NCBI RefSeq assembly: GCF_001458735.1
Contig: NZ_CZQA01000001.1
Coordinates: 186,001 to 250,000, forward strand
DNA from: Candidatus Nitrospira nitrosa
GTDB lineage: Bacteria; Nitrospirota; Nitrospiria; Nitrospirales; Nitrospiraceae
DNA: 64,000 bases
Direction of reading: 5' to 3'
The position numbers and the translations under genes were made by a program. The notes below the pieces were generated by a model. The model did not search any database. It saw only the letters and a program-made list of their open reading frames with translations, and had not been told where the DNA came from. Positions 44,926 to 54,898 of this stretch are shown here, in pieces. The first letter of the stretch is position 1, and every line of letters begins with the position of its first letter.

Positions 44926-45622
44926 ACGGAGCGGCTAGAACAGTCCCAATCCCTTTGAGCCACCCAGTGGGCCTGAGAAAGAGATTGAAGTCAAGCGGAA
45001 GATCTTCATCGAGAAGATCCGACACCGTTCGAATAATGATAAATGGCGTACGAACTCGATTTGCTTCGACCGCCAACGCTGCGCTCTCCATATCAAGGCC
45101 GATCGCCTGCGTCTTGTCTGCAAACGCTCGTTTTTCCCGAGCAGTCCCGATCACCTGATCAGTTGAGATAAACCGCCCCATGCGCACCGCAGGTATTATG
45201 GCCTGAGTGTATCTAACCATACGATCCCGTTCTTCCCCAGGCACACTGATAGGGAGTACGGACTCCGTACCTTCCTCACCACTGTGCACCACCTCATGAC
45301 CGACTAAGAGCGCACCAATACCTACTGCGATCAGTGCGCAGGCAAATCCCGTGGAGATTATGAGAGAGAAGGACTGGTTATCAAGCAACCGGGCAGCACA
45401 TTGCCGTGCCTTTTCCGGACCGACACCGGTTTGAACCAGACAATACTCTTGCTCCTCAGCCGCATGCACAAGCGTCTGAATTCCACCGACAGTTCGTTTG
45501 ACCAGAGGATGGAACGCTGAACGTATGGCTCTCATTTCCCATGGTGTCGCCGCAAAAATAGCGACGCGTGTGCCCGGCTGCCCAATCAAAGACAATGGAG
45601 GGAAAAGACCAGCGGGGGTCAA
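44795..45622 (-). CDS. hpnG: Hopanoid-associated phosphorylase HpnG
   Basis: The 275-residue protein belongs to the purine nucleoside phosphorylase superfamily. HpnG removes adenine from adenosylhopane to give ribosylhopane. Family landmarks are VQTGVGPEKA, STGFACAL and GLDMESAALAVEA, with IIRTVSDLLDEDLPLDFN. Its ATG overlaps the stop of shc (ATGA), showing tight coupling. The C-terminal 38 codons are present again as a decayed copy 203 bases downstream. Confidence 0.93.
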   Translation of the reverse strand: MTPAGLFPPLSLIGQPGTRVAIFAATPWEMRAIRSAFHPLVKRTVGGIQTLVHAAEEQEYCLVQTGVGPEKARQCAARLLDNQSFSLIISTGFACALIAVGIGALLVGHEVVHSGEEGTESVLPISVPGEERDRMVRYTQAIIPAVRMGRFISTDQVIGTAREKRAFADKTQAIGLDMESAALAVEANRVRTPFIIIRTVSDLLDEDLPLDFNLFLRPTGWLKGIGTVLAAPSCLLGLGRLRRQSITAAEALTDFFRQYATTRAHQGRERASTPM

Positions 45623-47802
45623 TGCTCGGCCCGAGGGAGGTCAGCTCCTTTGAGATGATGGCGCAGTTCATCAGCCCGTGTTTTCCCACGAGAACGCACG
45701 TTACGATACATGGCCAACGCCCACAAGGGGAAGTACTGGCAATACCAATGGTACCGAAGGTAAAAGACGCGAGGAAATCCCGTACCGGTATGGGCAATCT
45801 CCTGCCATGATCCATCCTTCGTTTGCTGCCGAAGCAGAAACTGTACACCACGCGCCACACTGAAGGAATCAACCGCTCCGGCCGACATCAGGCCCATCAG
45901 TGCCCATGCGGTTTGGGATGGCGTACTCTCTCCTTTTCCATGATCATCACCATCGTCTCGATATGAGAGACAGGATTCACCCCACCCGCCGTCAGAATTT
46001 TGTTTTGATTCAAGCCACGACACGGCACGGCGAATATAGGGAGCCGAAAGATCCTCACCAATGGCACGCAGACCGGCTAATACGGACCATGTCCCATAGA
46101 TGTAATTGACACCCCACCGCCCATACCAACTTCCGTCCTTCTCCTGCTCCTTCTTCAGAAAGGCCAGCGCCGGTCCAGCTGATGGGTGGGTCTGGTCATA
46201 CCCTAGGGCACCGAGCATTTCCAAACACCGTCCAGCAAGATCAGCCGTGCTGGGATCCAACAGCGCCTTGTGGTCGGCAAACGGAATATAGTTGAAGACC
46301 ACTCGGTTATTGTCTTTGTCATAGGCTCCCCAACCGCCGTCAGAGCCCTGCATAGCCAGGACCCATTGCATGCCACGCCGCATGGATTCGTCCAGCTCAC
46401 CTTCTTGTTCGGGGATCTTCAATTTTGAGAGCGCCATGATGACAACAGCGGAATCGTCGACATCCGGATAGAGTTCATTCTCAAACTGAAAATACCACCC
46501 ACCCGGTTCTGCACTCGGTGAGGAGATGATCCAATCCCCTACCGTCTTGGCTTGGCGGGACATCAGGTAGCGGCCTGCCTTTTGGAGCGATGGATGATCC
46601 TGCGACACACCAGCCTCGATCAACGCATTGGTCAACAACGCCGTATCCCAAATAGGTGAAAAACACGGCTGCAAATGCACGGTGGAGACGCGCTCACCAT
46701 CCATCATCGCCGAATCATAGACTTCCAGCTCCTCAATTTCACGCAGGGCTTTGACGACGAGCGGATCATCAGCCTTGTAACCCAAACATTCGAGCGCCAT
46801 GATGGAGTTCGCCATCGCCGGATAGATCGCGCCGAGCCCCCCAGATCCTTTGATGTGATCCACCATCCAGGCCGCGGCCTTGTGCAATGCCTTTTCCCGT
46901 AACGCGCGCATCGGCATACGGTCATACAACTTCAACATCGCGTCCAAAGCGACAAAAAAGTTGTGCGGGGTAAACCAGGCCTGATCCTTATTGAACGGAG
47001 GATACTTCCAATATCGCACTTCTTCGCGCGGGACGGAATACAACTCGTCGATCCCCTGATCCCGTGGAATCCGACAGACCGGCCGGTGAGCGAAGACAAT
47101 CAGTAACGGGATCAAGACCGCCCGTGACCAGTAGGAGATCGCATAGATACTGAAATAGAATTTCTTGGGAAGCAGCATGATCTCCACAGGCATGTGGGGG
47201 ACCCCTTCCCAATCATACTGCTCGAACAATGCCAGCGTGATTTTCGTAAACACGTTGGCCTGGAGGACTCCGCCCATGGCCAAGATACCTTCCTTGGCCC
47301 GAATCATGAACGGTTCATCTGCCGAGACACCGCTCAGCTTCAACGCAAAATAGGCCTTTACCGAAGCGCTGATCTCTGATGGTCCTCCATAATAAATGGG
47401 CCATCCTCCATCAGGAAGCTGCATCGACTTGAGATATTGAACCGCCATCTCTTCCCGTTTTGGATCCACCCGATCAAGAAAGCGGCGAAGCATCAGATAT
47501 TCTGATGTGAGAGTGGTATCGGCTTCCAATTCCGCAACCCAGTAGCCCTCAGCATGTTGGCGGGCAAAGAACCATGATTGGCTCCGCTTGATTGCCTCAT
47601 CAACCGAATCAGGCTGTCCCACAGCATGACCAATTGGCCGACGACCTGCGGCCGTATCTAAGGCGGGAAGTACGACCGGCTTCTCCGACACCAACCGAAG
47701 CGGTGCCACGGGGTTGAACTCCGTTGCGTGATCCAGCCTCCCCGGCGTCCCAGAGAGCAAGCTGTCAGAGAGGCGATTGAAAAGCGCCTTAATGAGGTTC
47801 AT
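45619..47802 (-). CDS. shc: Squalene-hopene cyclase
   Basis: The 727-residue terpene cyclase turns squalene into hopene or hopanol. The acid-catalysis motif DVDD lies near residue 445 (YPDVDDSAVV). Several QW repeats (QDGSWQE, QNSDGGWGE, QGSDGGWGAY, PDGGWPIYYGG) are seen, and the C-terminal FPRVFYLRYHWYCQYFPLWAL is typical. The first 60 residues are variable, with ATG 47802 (MNLIKALF) as start. It is the first gene of the operon shc-hpnG-mlaEFDC. Confidence 0.96.
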   Translation of the reverse strand: MNLIKALFNRLSDSLLSGTPGRLDHATEFNPVAPLRLVSEKPVVLPALDTAAGRRPIGHAVGQPDSVDEAIKRSQSWFFARQHAEGYWVAELEADTTLTSEYLMLRRFLDRVDPKREEMAVQYLKSMQLPDGGWPIYYGGPSEISASVKAYFALKLSGVSADEPFMIRAKEGILAMGGVLQANVFTKITLALFEQYDWEGVPHMPVEIMLLPKKFYFSIYAISYWSRAVLIPLLIVFAHRPVCRIPRDQGIDELYSVPREEVRYWKYPPFNKDQAWFTPHNFFVALDAMLKLYDRMPMRALREKALHKAAAWMVDHIKGSGGLGAIYPAMANSIMALECLGYKADDPLVVKALREIEELEVYDSAMMDGERVSTVHLQPCFSPIWDTALLTNALIEAGVSQDHPSLQKAGRYLMSRQAKTVGDWIISSPSAEPGGWYFQFENELYPDVDDSAVVIMALSKLKIPEQEGELDESMRRGMQWVLAMQGSDGGWGAYDKDNNRVVFNYIPFADHKALLDPSTADLAGRCLEMLGALGYDQTHPSAGPALAFLKKEQEKDGSWYGRWGVNYIYGTWSVLAGLRAIGEDLSAPYIRRAVSWLESKQNSDGGWGESCLSYRDDGDDHGKGESTPSQTAWALMGLMSAGAVDSFSVARGVQFLLRQQTKDGSWQEIAHTGTGFPRVFYLRYHWYCQYFPLWALAMYRNVRSRGKTRADELRHHLKGADLPRAEH

Positions 47803-48244
47803 GAATGGTTAGGACTCAAAACAATAACAATCGGCAGGCAAGAAACCGTCATCTACAACAGGTCTCCTTGTGTGTGTTTGAAAAAACCTACACAAGCACT
47901 GCTGCGTTATAACAGACACCTAAAATCGAGTCAAGCGCGAGAGACACAGAAGCGCCCGATGTACCTGCCGGATTCGAATCCTGTAGGTGATTGAGAACAG
48001 TATGGTGGCTAGGGTGATGACGAACAGCCTGTTGGAAAGCTATGTTGAGGCACGACGTGGGACCATCCTAGATATTAGAGAGGAACTCACGCGAGTCTGA
48101 CTGCGGGCTATTTGATATTTTGGAGGGAATCGGCCAGTACAGCCACCGCTCTATATGGATATAATTCTATTAGGACAAGACAATGAGCCTAAATAAGGAA
48201 CTCTTTTGAAAAACGTGACGTCAAACCGCTGCGGGAGAAACGGA
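47803..48244. other. Upstream region of the shc operon
   Basis: It holds the shc promoter. An A+T-rich stretch with GTAGGTTTTTTCAAACAC near 47875-47900 can form a small hairpin. No gene is seen. Confidence 0.4.
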
Positions 48245-48502
48245 TCACCAGATCAAGACGACAGCCAGGAAGATAACGCCCCATAGGACAGCCGATAACT
48301 TCAGCCCATTGATCACTCCCATGGCAGGCGCCAAGGGGTGATCATCAAACGCCTCCAGCCTCTCCACATCTTCTCGGCGAACCAGCGTTCCGTCTCTCCT
48401 CCCATGTGAAGTACAGAGTGCTTCCAAGATCACCTGAGCACGAACGAAATCGTCGACTGATTGCGGATACGGGAGCCTGACTGGTCCTTGGACAGGTGTC
48501 AT
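48245..48502 (-). CDS. Small membrane protein of unknown function
   Basis: The 85-residue protein has a charged N-terminal two-thirds and one C-terminal span (LSAVLWGVIFLAVVLIW). AGGAGG lies five bases before the ATG, giving a strong ribosome binding site. No family is recognised; tail-anchored topology is likely. Confidence 0.7.
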   Translation of the reverse strand: MTPVQGPVRLPYPQSVDDFVRAQVILEALCTSHGRRDGTLVRREDVERLEAFDDHPLAPAMGVINGLKLSAVLWGVIFLAVVLIW

Positions 48503-48799
48503 GATTACCTCCTCGATAGCGGTAACATCTCCCTGTTGCTACACGTACAGAATACCCGAGCCTATCCTCCGCCCATACGAAAACCTTCTTTCTTTCCGGC
48601 TGAGGCTGAACGGATATCACCTCTTTTGCGTACAGTAGCAATCGCCCACGCCCAGCCTGCGCTGCACGATCCAAACACACTCCTGCTTGTACCCAACGAT
48701 GCGTTACGGATGGGAGTCTGCCTTGCCATACACAACTACGCCATCTGTATGGATATCGAGGGATCTCCTCTGTGCCGCTAACGGATTCTTTATGAGCAT

Positions 48800-49186
48800 A
48801 TGCGGATGAACCGAGTCACGTTCCCATTATGGCTCCTAAGCATCTTCATCATAACACTCACCTCCTGCTCTGTACTCAAGGCAACCGTCTCAACGATCAA
48901 AACGTGCTATCGAGTCACTAAGCGCACCGTCAAAGGAACCGTGTGGATCGTACGCGAAACATCTCAATTCACGAAAGAGGCGACCAACCTTGTCTACCAC
49001 ATCGGGAAATTCACCTTTGAAGTTGTACGGGCTCCATTGGACGTTTGCTTGGTCAGGGATGAGCTCCAGACCATTGATGGCCTCCCTGTCACAGAGGCGA
49101 TTCGGCTCGGACGTGTGAAAACCGCTCCCTATACCGTCAACGGCTCCCGCTATATCCCGATGACGGTGACCAGCGCACAGACCTAG
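48800..49186 (+). CDS. RlpA N-terminal lipoprotein half, ending at an in-frame amber codon
   Basis: The 128-residue frame has a lipoprotein signal with LTSC (Cys23), a helical basic region, and ends in PYTVNGSRYIPMTVTSAQT before TAG at 49184-49186. That end matches the segment that precedes ASWYG in full-length RlpA (pYtv.GkrY.P...a). The next codons continue in the same frame as EETGLASWYG. So this is the first half of a single rlpA interrupted by a stop, unless the two halves are made separately. Start could be ATG 48800 or 48806. Confidence 0.8.
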   Translation: MRMNRVTFPLWLLSIFIITLTSCSVLKATVSTIKTCYRVTKRTVKGTVWIVRETSQFTKEATNLVYHIGKFTFEVVRAPLDVCLVRDELQTIDGLPVTEAIRLGRVKTAPYTVNGSRYIPMTVTSAQT

Positions 49187-49198
49187 GAGGAAACTGGC

Positions 49199-49519
49199 TT
49201 GGCCTCGTGGTATGGAGAAGAAACCAGACGGTTGCCAGGCGGCTCCATGACGGCCAACGGCGAACTGTTCACTCCCGACGGATTGACGGCAGCCCATAAG
49301 TATTTGCCACTCCCGACTCACGCACAAGTGACGAACCTCGAAAACGGACGGTCACTCATGGTGAGAGTCAATGACCGTGGCCCCTTTCCCAGTCGGCATA
49401 AGCCTGTCTCCGGGAAGAGAATCATTGATGTAAGCCGAGGGGCAGCCGAACAACTCGGGTTCGTCGAACAAGGTACCGCCCGAGTCCACCTCGAGACGAT
49501 TCAGCTGCAAGAAGGATAA
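49199..49519 (+). CDS. rlpA: RlpA double-psi beta-barrel half
   Basis: The 106-residue part has the RlpA-like domain: ASWYGEETRRLPGG, TANGE, TAAHKYLPLPTHAQVTNLENGRSLMVRVNDRGPF and RIIDVSRGAAEQLG, with the catalytic-site Asp in VNDRGP. RlpA cleaves naked glycan strands in the septum. It lacks its own signal. TTG 49199 could be a start: AGGAGG at 49185-49190 overlaps the amber codon. It is in frame with the lipoprotein half upstream. Confidence 0.85.
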   Translation: MASWYGEETRRLPGGSMTANGELFTPDGLTAAHKYLPLPTHAQVTNLENGRSLMVRVNDRGPFPSRHKPVSGKRIIDVSRGAAEQLGFVEQGTARVHLETIQLQEG

Positions 49520-49627
49520 GCCGTGGCCAGATAACCGTTCATTCAGCAGCTGGCCCAATAGGCCGCCGCTTCAATCATTCACGAAAGAGAGTAAAGAGTA
49601 CTGCGCCTCTGTTACGACGCCTACCGT

Positions 49628-52600
49628 TTAAGCCGGCTGGAGATCGCCGAGCCTGACGGATACAAGCTTCGACACACCCGGTTCTTCCATCGTCACGCCA
49701 AAAAGCGAATCAGCGATGCTCATCGTGCGTTTATTGTGCGTAATGACGAGAAATTGAGCATTCTGTGCCAGGTCTTTCAAGACCGCCGTAAAACGGCCGA
49801 TGTTTTCCTCGTCCAGCGGCGCATCGATTTCATCCAACAGGCAGAACGGGGTCGGCCTGATGAGAAAACTCGCAAACAAGAGCGCCATCGCCGTCAACGT
49901 TTTTTCTCCACCCGACAGCATGGTAATGCTCTTCAGCCGTTTGCCGGGAGGTTGAGCCACAATCTCGATGCCAGGCTCTTGATTACCGGATGGCTCACCG
50001 TTCTCCAAAGGCAGTTCCTCGACCAACTGGAGCTCGGCCCGTCCCCCGGGGAAAAATTGCCCAAACACCTCGGTGAACTTCTGCTGCAATTCGTCGTAGG
50101 TGGCGGCAAACATCTCCTTCGTCGTCCGGTTAATACGCTGGATGATCTCCTTCAGCGAGGCAATCGAATTCGAAAGGTCTTGCTCTTGCGCCGACAAAAA
50201 GTTGTGCCTCTCCTCCAATTCCTGGTGCTCGCTGATCGCAGCCAGATTGATGGGCCCCATGCGATCCAGGCGATCACGGAGTTTCTGCAACTGCTCTTTC
50301 AGCTCCGCATCTGAACGCTCGTCCGTCTCTTGCGGCACGGCAACCTCCGCCTCGCCCGCCGACTCAACTGATTGCGGCGGAGCATCGACCAGGGTCAGTG
50401 GATCAAGTTGATAGGTGCCGGTCAGCGTACCCTCCACCGTCCCTAAGTGCAGACGCACCTCGGCGCGACGAACCTCCACGGTCATTCGAGCCTCTCGAAC
50501 GACCGACATCCCTCGCCGCACCTCCTCTAAACCGGCTTCAAGTGTTTGACTCGCTGTCATGTGCTGCGCCTGTCGCTCCTGAGCCGCAATCAATTCACCC
50601 TTGATCCGCCCGGCGTTCTGACCGAGATCTTGGCACAGCGTCTCTTGCCGGACCTGTTCCTCCCGACTCTGCTCGATCAAACCCTTCAAGCTGTTGAGGT
50701 GTTCACCCAAGGTTCGCCGCCGCTCTTCAGCCTCCTGTATCTGCTGCGTGACACGAACCCGGTTCAGCTGTTCATGTTCTCGTTTGCCACGCAACCCCTC
50801 TACCGTCAGCTTAGCCTGAGTCACATGCTCCTGATGCTGGTTCATCGTCTGGTCAAGCAACCCCAAGCGCTCTCGTACTCGCGCCACCAAGGCATCCTGC
50901 CCGTTTTTCTCCGCAATCCATTGTCCCAATTGAGCCTGCACGGACTGTGATTCTTCCTCAACTCGACCTCGCTCAGTGAGGCCCTCCTGAATCTCCGCGT
51001 CCACAGCTTGCAAGCGATGGTCCAGATCCGTCAGCTTGTGTTGGAGCTGTTCTTCATCTTTGCGCAACGACAGATTCTGCATTTCCGCTTCGCGCAGGGC
51101 ATCGCCGAGCTGGCGATCACGCTGGGTGAGCATCTGAATCTGTGCAACGACCATATCCCGCTGTTGCTTACTCTGATCAAGCTCAGTCACAAACGACTCT
51201 CGTTTGGCCTCAAGATCGATGACCTCTCGACGCCGTTCCAGCAGACCGGGCGTGCTTTGTACCTGGCCACCTGTCACGATACCCGAGGCATCCACCACTT
51301 CCCCATCCAACGTGACGAGAATCGGTCCGTGAGGAGCGCCCCATTCGGATCGCTCCCATAGCTGCAACGCCTGATCCAAGGACCGAATGATCACCACGCG
51401 ATCGAACAAGACGTCACGAGCCGCCGTTTGCGCGGCATCCGTTTGGACCAGATCGACCGCTCGCCCCACCACGCCGGGTTCCGCAGCAATCGTCGCCCAC
51501 CACGAGGGAGTCGAGGCCCCGTCCCATCGAGGACGCTGTGGGATAAAGCTGCCTCGTCCGAGCGTCTCTTGCTGGAGAAATCGAATCAGCCGTTTGCCGA
51601 CCGACGGCTCATCTACAAACCATCCGCGCACACGCTCCCCCAGTACCGCCTCGACCGCACGCTCCATCCCCGACGGAACGACCAGCCACTCGGCGACCGC
51701 GTCCCGCACGCCCTCGCAAGACTTCAGAGCAGGACCTTGTTGGGTACCTTGCCGGCCATAGCCCATTTCTTCACGCACCACGCTTTGGAGCGCCTCAAGA
51801 CGTGAATCGACTCCTGCCAATTCCTCCGAACGGCGCAGAATCACCTGATCCAAGGATTGCAGGCTCCCCGCAGCTTGAGCGGCCTCTTCCTGCACCGCGC
51901 GCAGCTCCGCACGCAGTTCGGACACCCGCCGATCGGCCTCTCCATACTCGTTCCGCAACGACTCATGCCGTTCGATCGCCGTAGCACGCTGGCCGCCGAG
52001 CTCCTCTCGCTCTCCCGTCAACCGTGCCCCGCGCCCTATGAGATCTTCCATCTTTCTCGCCAGTTGTGAGATGGCCTGTTCGGTATTCGCCACAAGCACG
52101 GCCAGCTGGAGCACATCCTTGCGGCCTCGCTCCTCCTCCGCGACGGCTGCTGCCCGCTGACCGACCAATCGCATCAGCTCCTGATCTAATTCCTCGAGCG
52201 CCTGAACCCGAAGCGTCATCTCCTCGTCCACCGACCGTAAGGACGTCTCGATCAGCTGCAACGTCTCAGCCACCTGGCCCTGCGCACGACCTAGCTCCTC
52301 GAGCTCAGCCGACTCCTGCACCTGTTGTTGTCCAAACAACTGCCCTCGACTCCGTTCGACTTCCGCCGCAGTCAACGCCTGGGCCTGTTGCTGCTCAACA
52401 CCTGCCAATTCTTCACGAATCTTGGCGATAGTGTCGGACATGGTAATCGCATCGAGGCGGGCTTGTTCTAGATCGGTCGTGAGCCGAGCCTGCTCAGCCG
52501 CCTTCTCCGATTCTTGCTGGTCGAGATTCAGCACATCACTCTCGACCTCCTGTAACGCCTGCCGCAAGGTCCGGAACTCCTTGGTCAGCAGCGTCACTTC

Positions 52601-53308
52601 GATCTCACGCACCTCTCCTTGCAAGACCTGATAAGTTCGGGCTTGGCGCGCTTGACGCTCGAGGGAGTTCAACTGCTTTTTGACCTCAGCGACAATGTCT
52701 CGGACACGGAGGAGATTCTGTTGAGTCGATTCCAACTTACGCAGCGCTTCGGCCTTTTGCTTTTTATAGCGAATGATCCCGGCCGTCTCCTCGATCAATT
52801 CACGGCGATCCTGGGGGGACGCGTTCAAAATCTGGTCGATCTGCCCCTGGGCGATCACCGTATGCCCTTTGCTTCCCGCACGCGTGTCGAGCAGCAAACT
52901 GCGAATATCCTTGAGCCGGCAGTGGACCTTGTTGAGGAGATACTCGCTTTCGCCGTTACGATACAATCGGCGAGTAATCATCATCTCTTGCATTTCGGTC
53001 AATTCGTTGGGAAGGCTCGAGCTCCCATCGAGCTTCATCATCGTGGGGTCAAGCCCACCAATGACCAGAGAGACTTCGGCCATGCCCAGGGGCTTTCGGA
53101 GTTCGGTCCCATTAAATATGACATCTTCCATCTTTTCACTTCTGAGTGTCTTTGTGCTCTGCTCACCCAACACCCAGAGGATTGAGTCCACGACGTTGCT
53201 TTTCCCGCTTCCATTCGGACCGACGATCGCCGTCACACCCTCGGGAAATTCGATCTTCGCCTCGGCAAACGACTTGAAGCCCGTCATGCTCATAGTCTTT
53301 AAATGCAT
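49628..53308 (-). CDS. smc: Chromosome partition protein SMC
   Basis: The 1226-residue SMC ATPase has Walker A GPNGSGKSN (residues 30-38), long coiled coils, a hinge domain at about 520-660 (LKSCEGVRDAVAEWL, RGWFVDEPSVGKRLIRF), the signature motif LSGGEKTLTAMALLFA and Walker B FCLLDEIDAPLDEENI. It organises the chromosome with ScpA and ScpB. ATG 53308 (MHLKTMSMTGFKSF) fits the family N-terminus. It is 217 bases downstream of ispH and convergent with rlpA. Confidence 0.97.
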   Translation of the reverse strand: MHLKTMSMTGFKSFAEAKIEFPEGVTAIVGPNGSGKSNVVDSILWVLGEQSTKTLRSEKMEDVIFNGTELRKPLGMAEVSLVIGGLDPTMMKLDGSSSLPNELTEMQEMMITRRLYRNGESEYLLNKVHCRLKDIRSLLLDTRAGSKGHTVIAQGQIDQILNASPQDRRELIEETAGIIRYKKQKAEALRKLESTQQNLLRVRDIVAEVKKQLNSLERQARQARTYQVLQGEVREIEVTLLTKEFRTLRQALQEVESDVLNLDQQESEKAAEQARLTTDLEQARLDAITMSDTIAKIREELAGVEQQQAQALTAAEVERSRGQLFGQQQVQESAELEELGRAQGQVAETLQLIETSLRSVDEEMTLRVQALEELDQELMRLVGQRAAAVAEEERGRKDVLQLAVLVANTEQAISQLARKMEDLIGRGARLTGEREELGGQRATAIERHESLRNEYGEADRRVSELRAELRAVQEEAAQAAGSLQSLDQVILRRSEELAGVDSRLEALQSVVREEMGYGRQGTQQGPALKSCEGVRDAVAEWLVVPSGMERAVEAVLGERVRGWFVDEPSVGKRLIRFLQQETLGRGSFIPQRPRWDGASTPSWWATIAAEPGVVGRAVDLVQTDAAQTAARDVLFDRVVIIRSLDQALQLWERSEWGAPHGPILVTLDGEVVDASGIVTGGQVQSTPGLLERRREVIDLEAKRESFVTELDQSKQQRDMVVAQIQMLTQRDRQLGDALREAEMQNLSLRKDEEQLQHKLTDLDHRLQAVDAEIQEGLTERGRVEEESQSVQAQLGQWIAEKNGQDALVARVRERLGLLDQTMNQHQEHVTQAKLTVEGLRGKREHEQLNRVRVTQQIQEAEERRRTLGEHLNSLKGLIEQSREEQVRQETLCQDLGQNAGRIKGELIAAQERQAQHMTASQTLEAGLEEVRRGMSVVREARMTVEVRRAEVRLHLGTVEGTLTGTYQLDPLTLVDAPPQSVESAGEAEVAVPQETDERSDAELKEQLQKLRDRLDRMGPINLAAISEHQELEERHNFLSAQEQDLSNSIASLKEIIQRINRTTKEMFAATYDELQQKFTEVFGQFFPGGRAELQLVEELPLENGEPSGNQEPGIEIVAQPPGKRLKSITMLSGGEKTLTAMALLFASFLIRPTPFCLLDEIDAPLDEENIGRFTAVLKDLAQNAQFLVITHNKRTMSIADSLFGVTMEEPGVSKLVSVRLGDLQPA

Positions 53309-53423
53309 CAGCCCCCCTTCATCGTGACGTAAGACGCACACTCCACGGACACACCCCTAGGAACGGAAAACTCCGCGACCTTGTACCATAGCAATCTGAG
53401 GAAATCAAAATCAAAACACAGTA

Positions 53424-53452
53424 TGTAGGGGGATCCAAGCGCTCCCCCTACA
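53424..53452 (-). terminator. Terminator after ispH
   Basis: TGTAGGGGGA (53424-53433) and TCCCCCTACA (53443-53452) form a 10-bp perfect stem with a nine-base loop. On the minus strand it is followed by a T-rich run (TACTGTGTTTTGATTTTG), so it resembles an intrinsic terminator for ispH. Confidence 0.8.
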
Positions 53453-53525
53453 ATTCATGGATTTAGATAGGATTAGGAACTAAATGGCAGTAGTCAGCCA
53501 TCGCATTCTCACATTCCACACTATA

Positions 53526-54488
53526 CTATCGTGGAACGCCGGCCATCGGCTTCTTCGAAGACTCGATTTGAACTAGTTCCTTCGGCAACAGGAACTCAAC
53601 ATCTTCCTCAATGACGGTTAACTCTTCGACTTCGAACGGCTCCGACGCTCTCAAGAACGCGACCACTTCCGTGACGAGAATTTCCGGTGCTGACGCACCA
53701 GCGGCAATGCCAACGGCTTTCGCCCCTTCGAGCCAGACAGGATCGATATCGGCAGCCGAGTCGATGAGGTAGGAGGGGATGCCACACTGCTCTCCCAATT
53801 CCCGCAACCGGTTCGAATTGGAACTGTTCGGAGACCCGATGACCAGAATGACATCCACGAGACGCGACAACTCTTTGACGGCATTCTGCCGGTTCTGCGT
53901 GGCGTAACAGATATCCTCTTGATGGGGCCCTTTGATGTTGGGAAACCGCTGATGCAACGCCCCCACAATGTCCCGACATTCATCGACACTCAACGTGGTT
54001 TGCGTGACATATGAGAGGTTGACCGTATTGTCCACCTTCAGTTTTTCCACGTCTTCGACCGACGACACGAGATGAAACTTGTCGGGAACCTGCCCCAACG
54101 TTCCGATCACTTCGGGGTGGCCGGCATGACCGATGAGGATCAGTTCATAACCTTGGGTATAGTCGCGGTTCACCTCATTATGAACCTTGATCACAAGTGG
54201 GCAGGTCGCATCAATGACATGCAGACGCCGCTGATTCGCTTCTTCCCATACCGACTTCGCGACACCATGCGCGCTGAAAATCACTACCGACCCTTCAGGG
54301 ACTTCGTTCAGCTCTTCCACGAAGACGGCGCCCTTCCGGCGAAGGGTATTCACGACATGTCGGCTATGGACGATCTCATGCCGAACATAAATCGGCGCGC
54401 CGTATTTCTTGAGCGACAGATCCACGATATCGATCGCCCGATCGACACCGGCGCAAAACCCACGGGGATTGGCGAGATATATCTTCAT
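53526..54488 (-). CDS. ispH: 4-hydroxy-3-methylbut-2-enyl diphosphate reductase (IspH/LytB)
   Basis: The 320-residue enzyme makes IPP and DMAPP from HMBPP, the last MEP step. The iron-sulphur cysteines are in [17 protein letters not shown] and [10 protein letters not shown], and the substrate-site [10 protein letters not shown] and Glu-bearing motif are present. The C-terminus has about 35 extra residues ([20 protein letters not shown]...). It completes, with dxs and ispG, the pathway genes in this window. Confidence 0.97.
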   Translation of the reverse strand: MKIYLANPRGFCAGVDRAIDIVDLSLKKYGAPIYVRHEIVHSRHVVNTLRRKGAVFVEELNEVPEGSVVIFSAHGVAKSVWEEANQRRLHVIDATCPLVIKVHNEVNRDYTQGYELILIGHAGHPEVIGTLGQVPDKFHLVSSVEDVEKLKVDNTVNLSYVTQTTLSVDECRDIVGALHQRFPNIKGPHQEDICYATQNRQNAVKELSRLVDVILVIGSPNSSNSNRLRELGEQCGIPSYLIDSAADIDPVWLEGAKAVGIAAGASAPEILVTEVVAFLRASEPFEVEELTVIEEDVEFLLPKELVQIESSKKPMAGVPR

Positions 54489-54898
54489 GGTCGTCGTAGC
54501 TCCTTCGTTCAGGCTCTACAAGACAGCCTATTTTCTCTGACAGTATTAATCGCTCACGATACGTCAGATCCATAGGGTCCGTCAACCGAATTACTGTCAC
54601 CCCATCCACGCCGCTTTGTCCATAGACTTGGAATCATGGTGTAAGCCAAACGAGTATTCCCGTATTTACGCTCTTGTCGATAGTCAGCGCATCAAATTTT
54701 CCGGTCATTATCCAGATATGGCAGGCATTCCCCTATCCAAAGCATACCGCACATACCCACTCGTTCGCTTCATACGATCGAGCCATTCAGACTCTCCTAC
54801 GTGGATATGCATTTCGTTTTTCTTAATTAATGAACGATGAGATAGTGATACCCATCCTATCTGTTAGTCGACCAATTCAGGAAAGGGAGGGACGTTGT
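54489..54898. other. Intergenic region between divergent genes
   Basis: It separates minus-strand ispH from the plus-strand cassette and must hold both promoters. No gene was recognised in 410 bases. Confidence 0.4.

Noticed and set aside
47950-47995. GGATTCGAATCC resembling a tRNA T arm near 47975
   Set aside because: The flanking bases do not pair as a T stem or acceptor, and no anticodon or D arm is nearby. It is a short palindrome.
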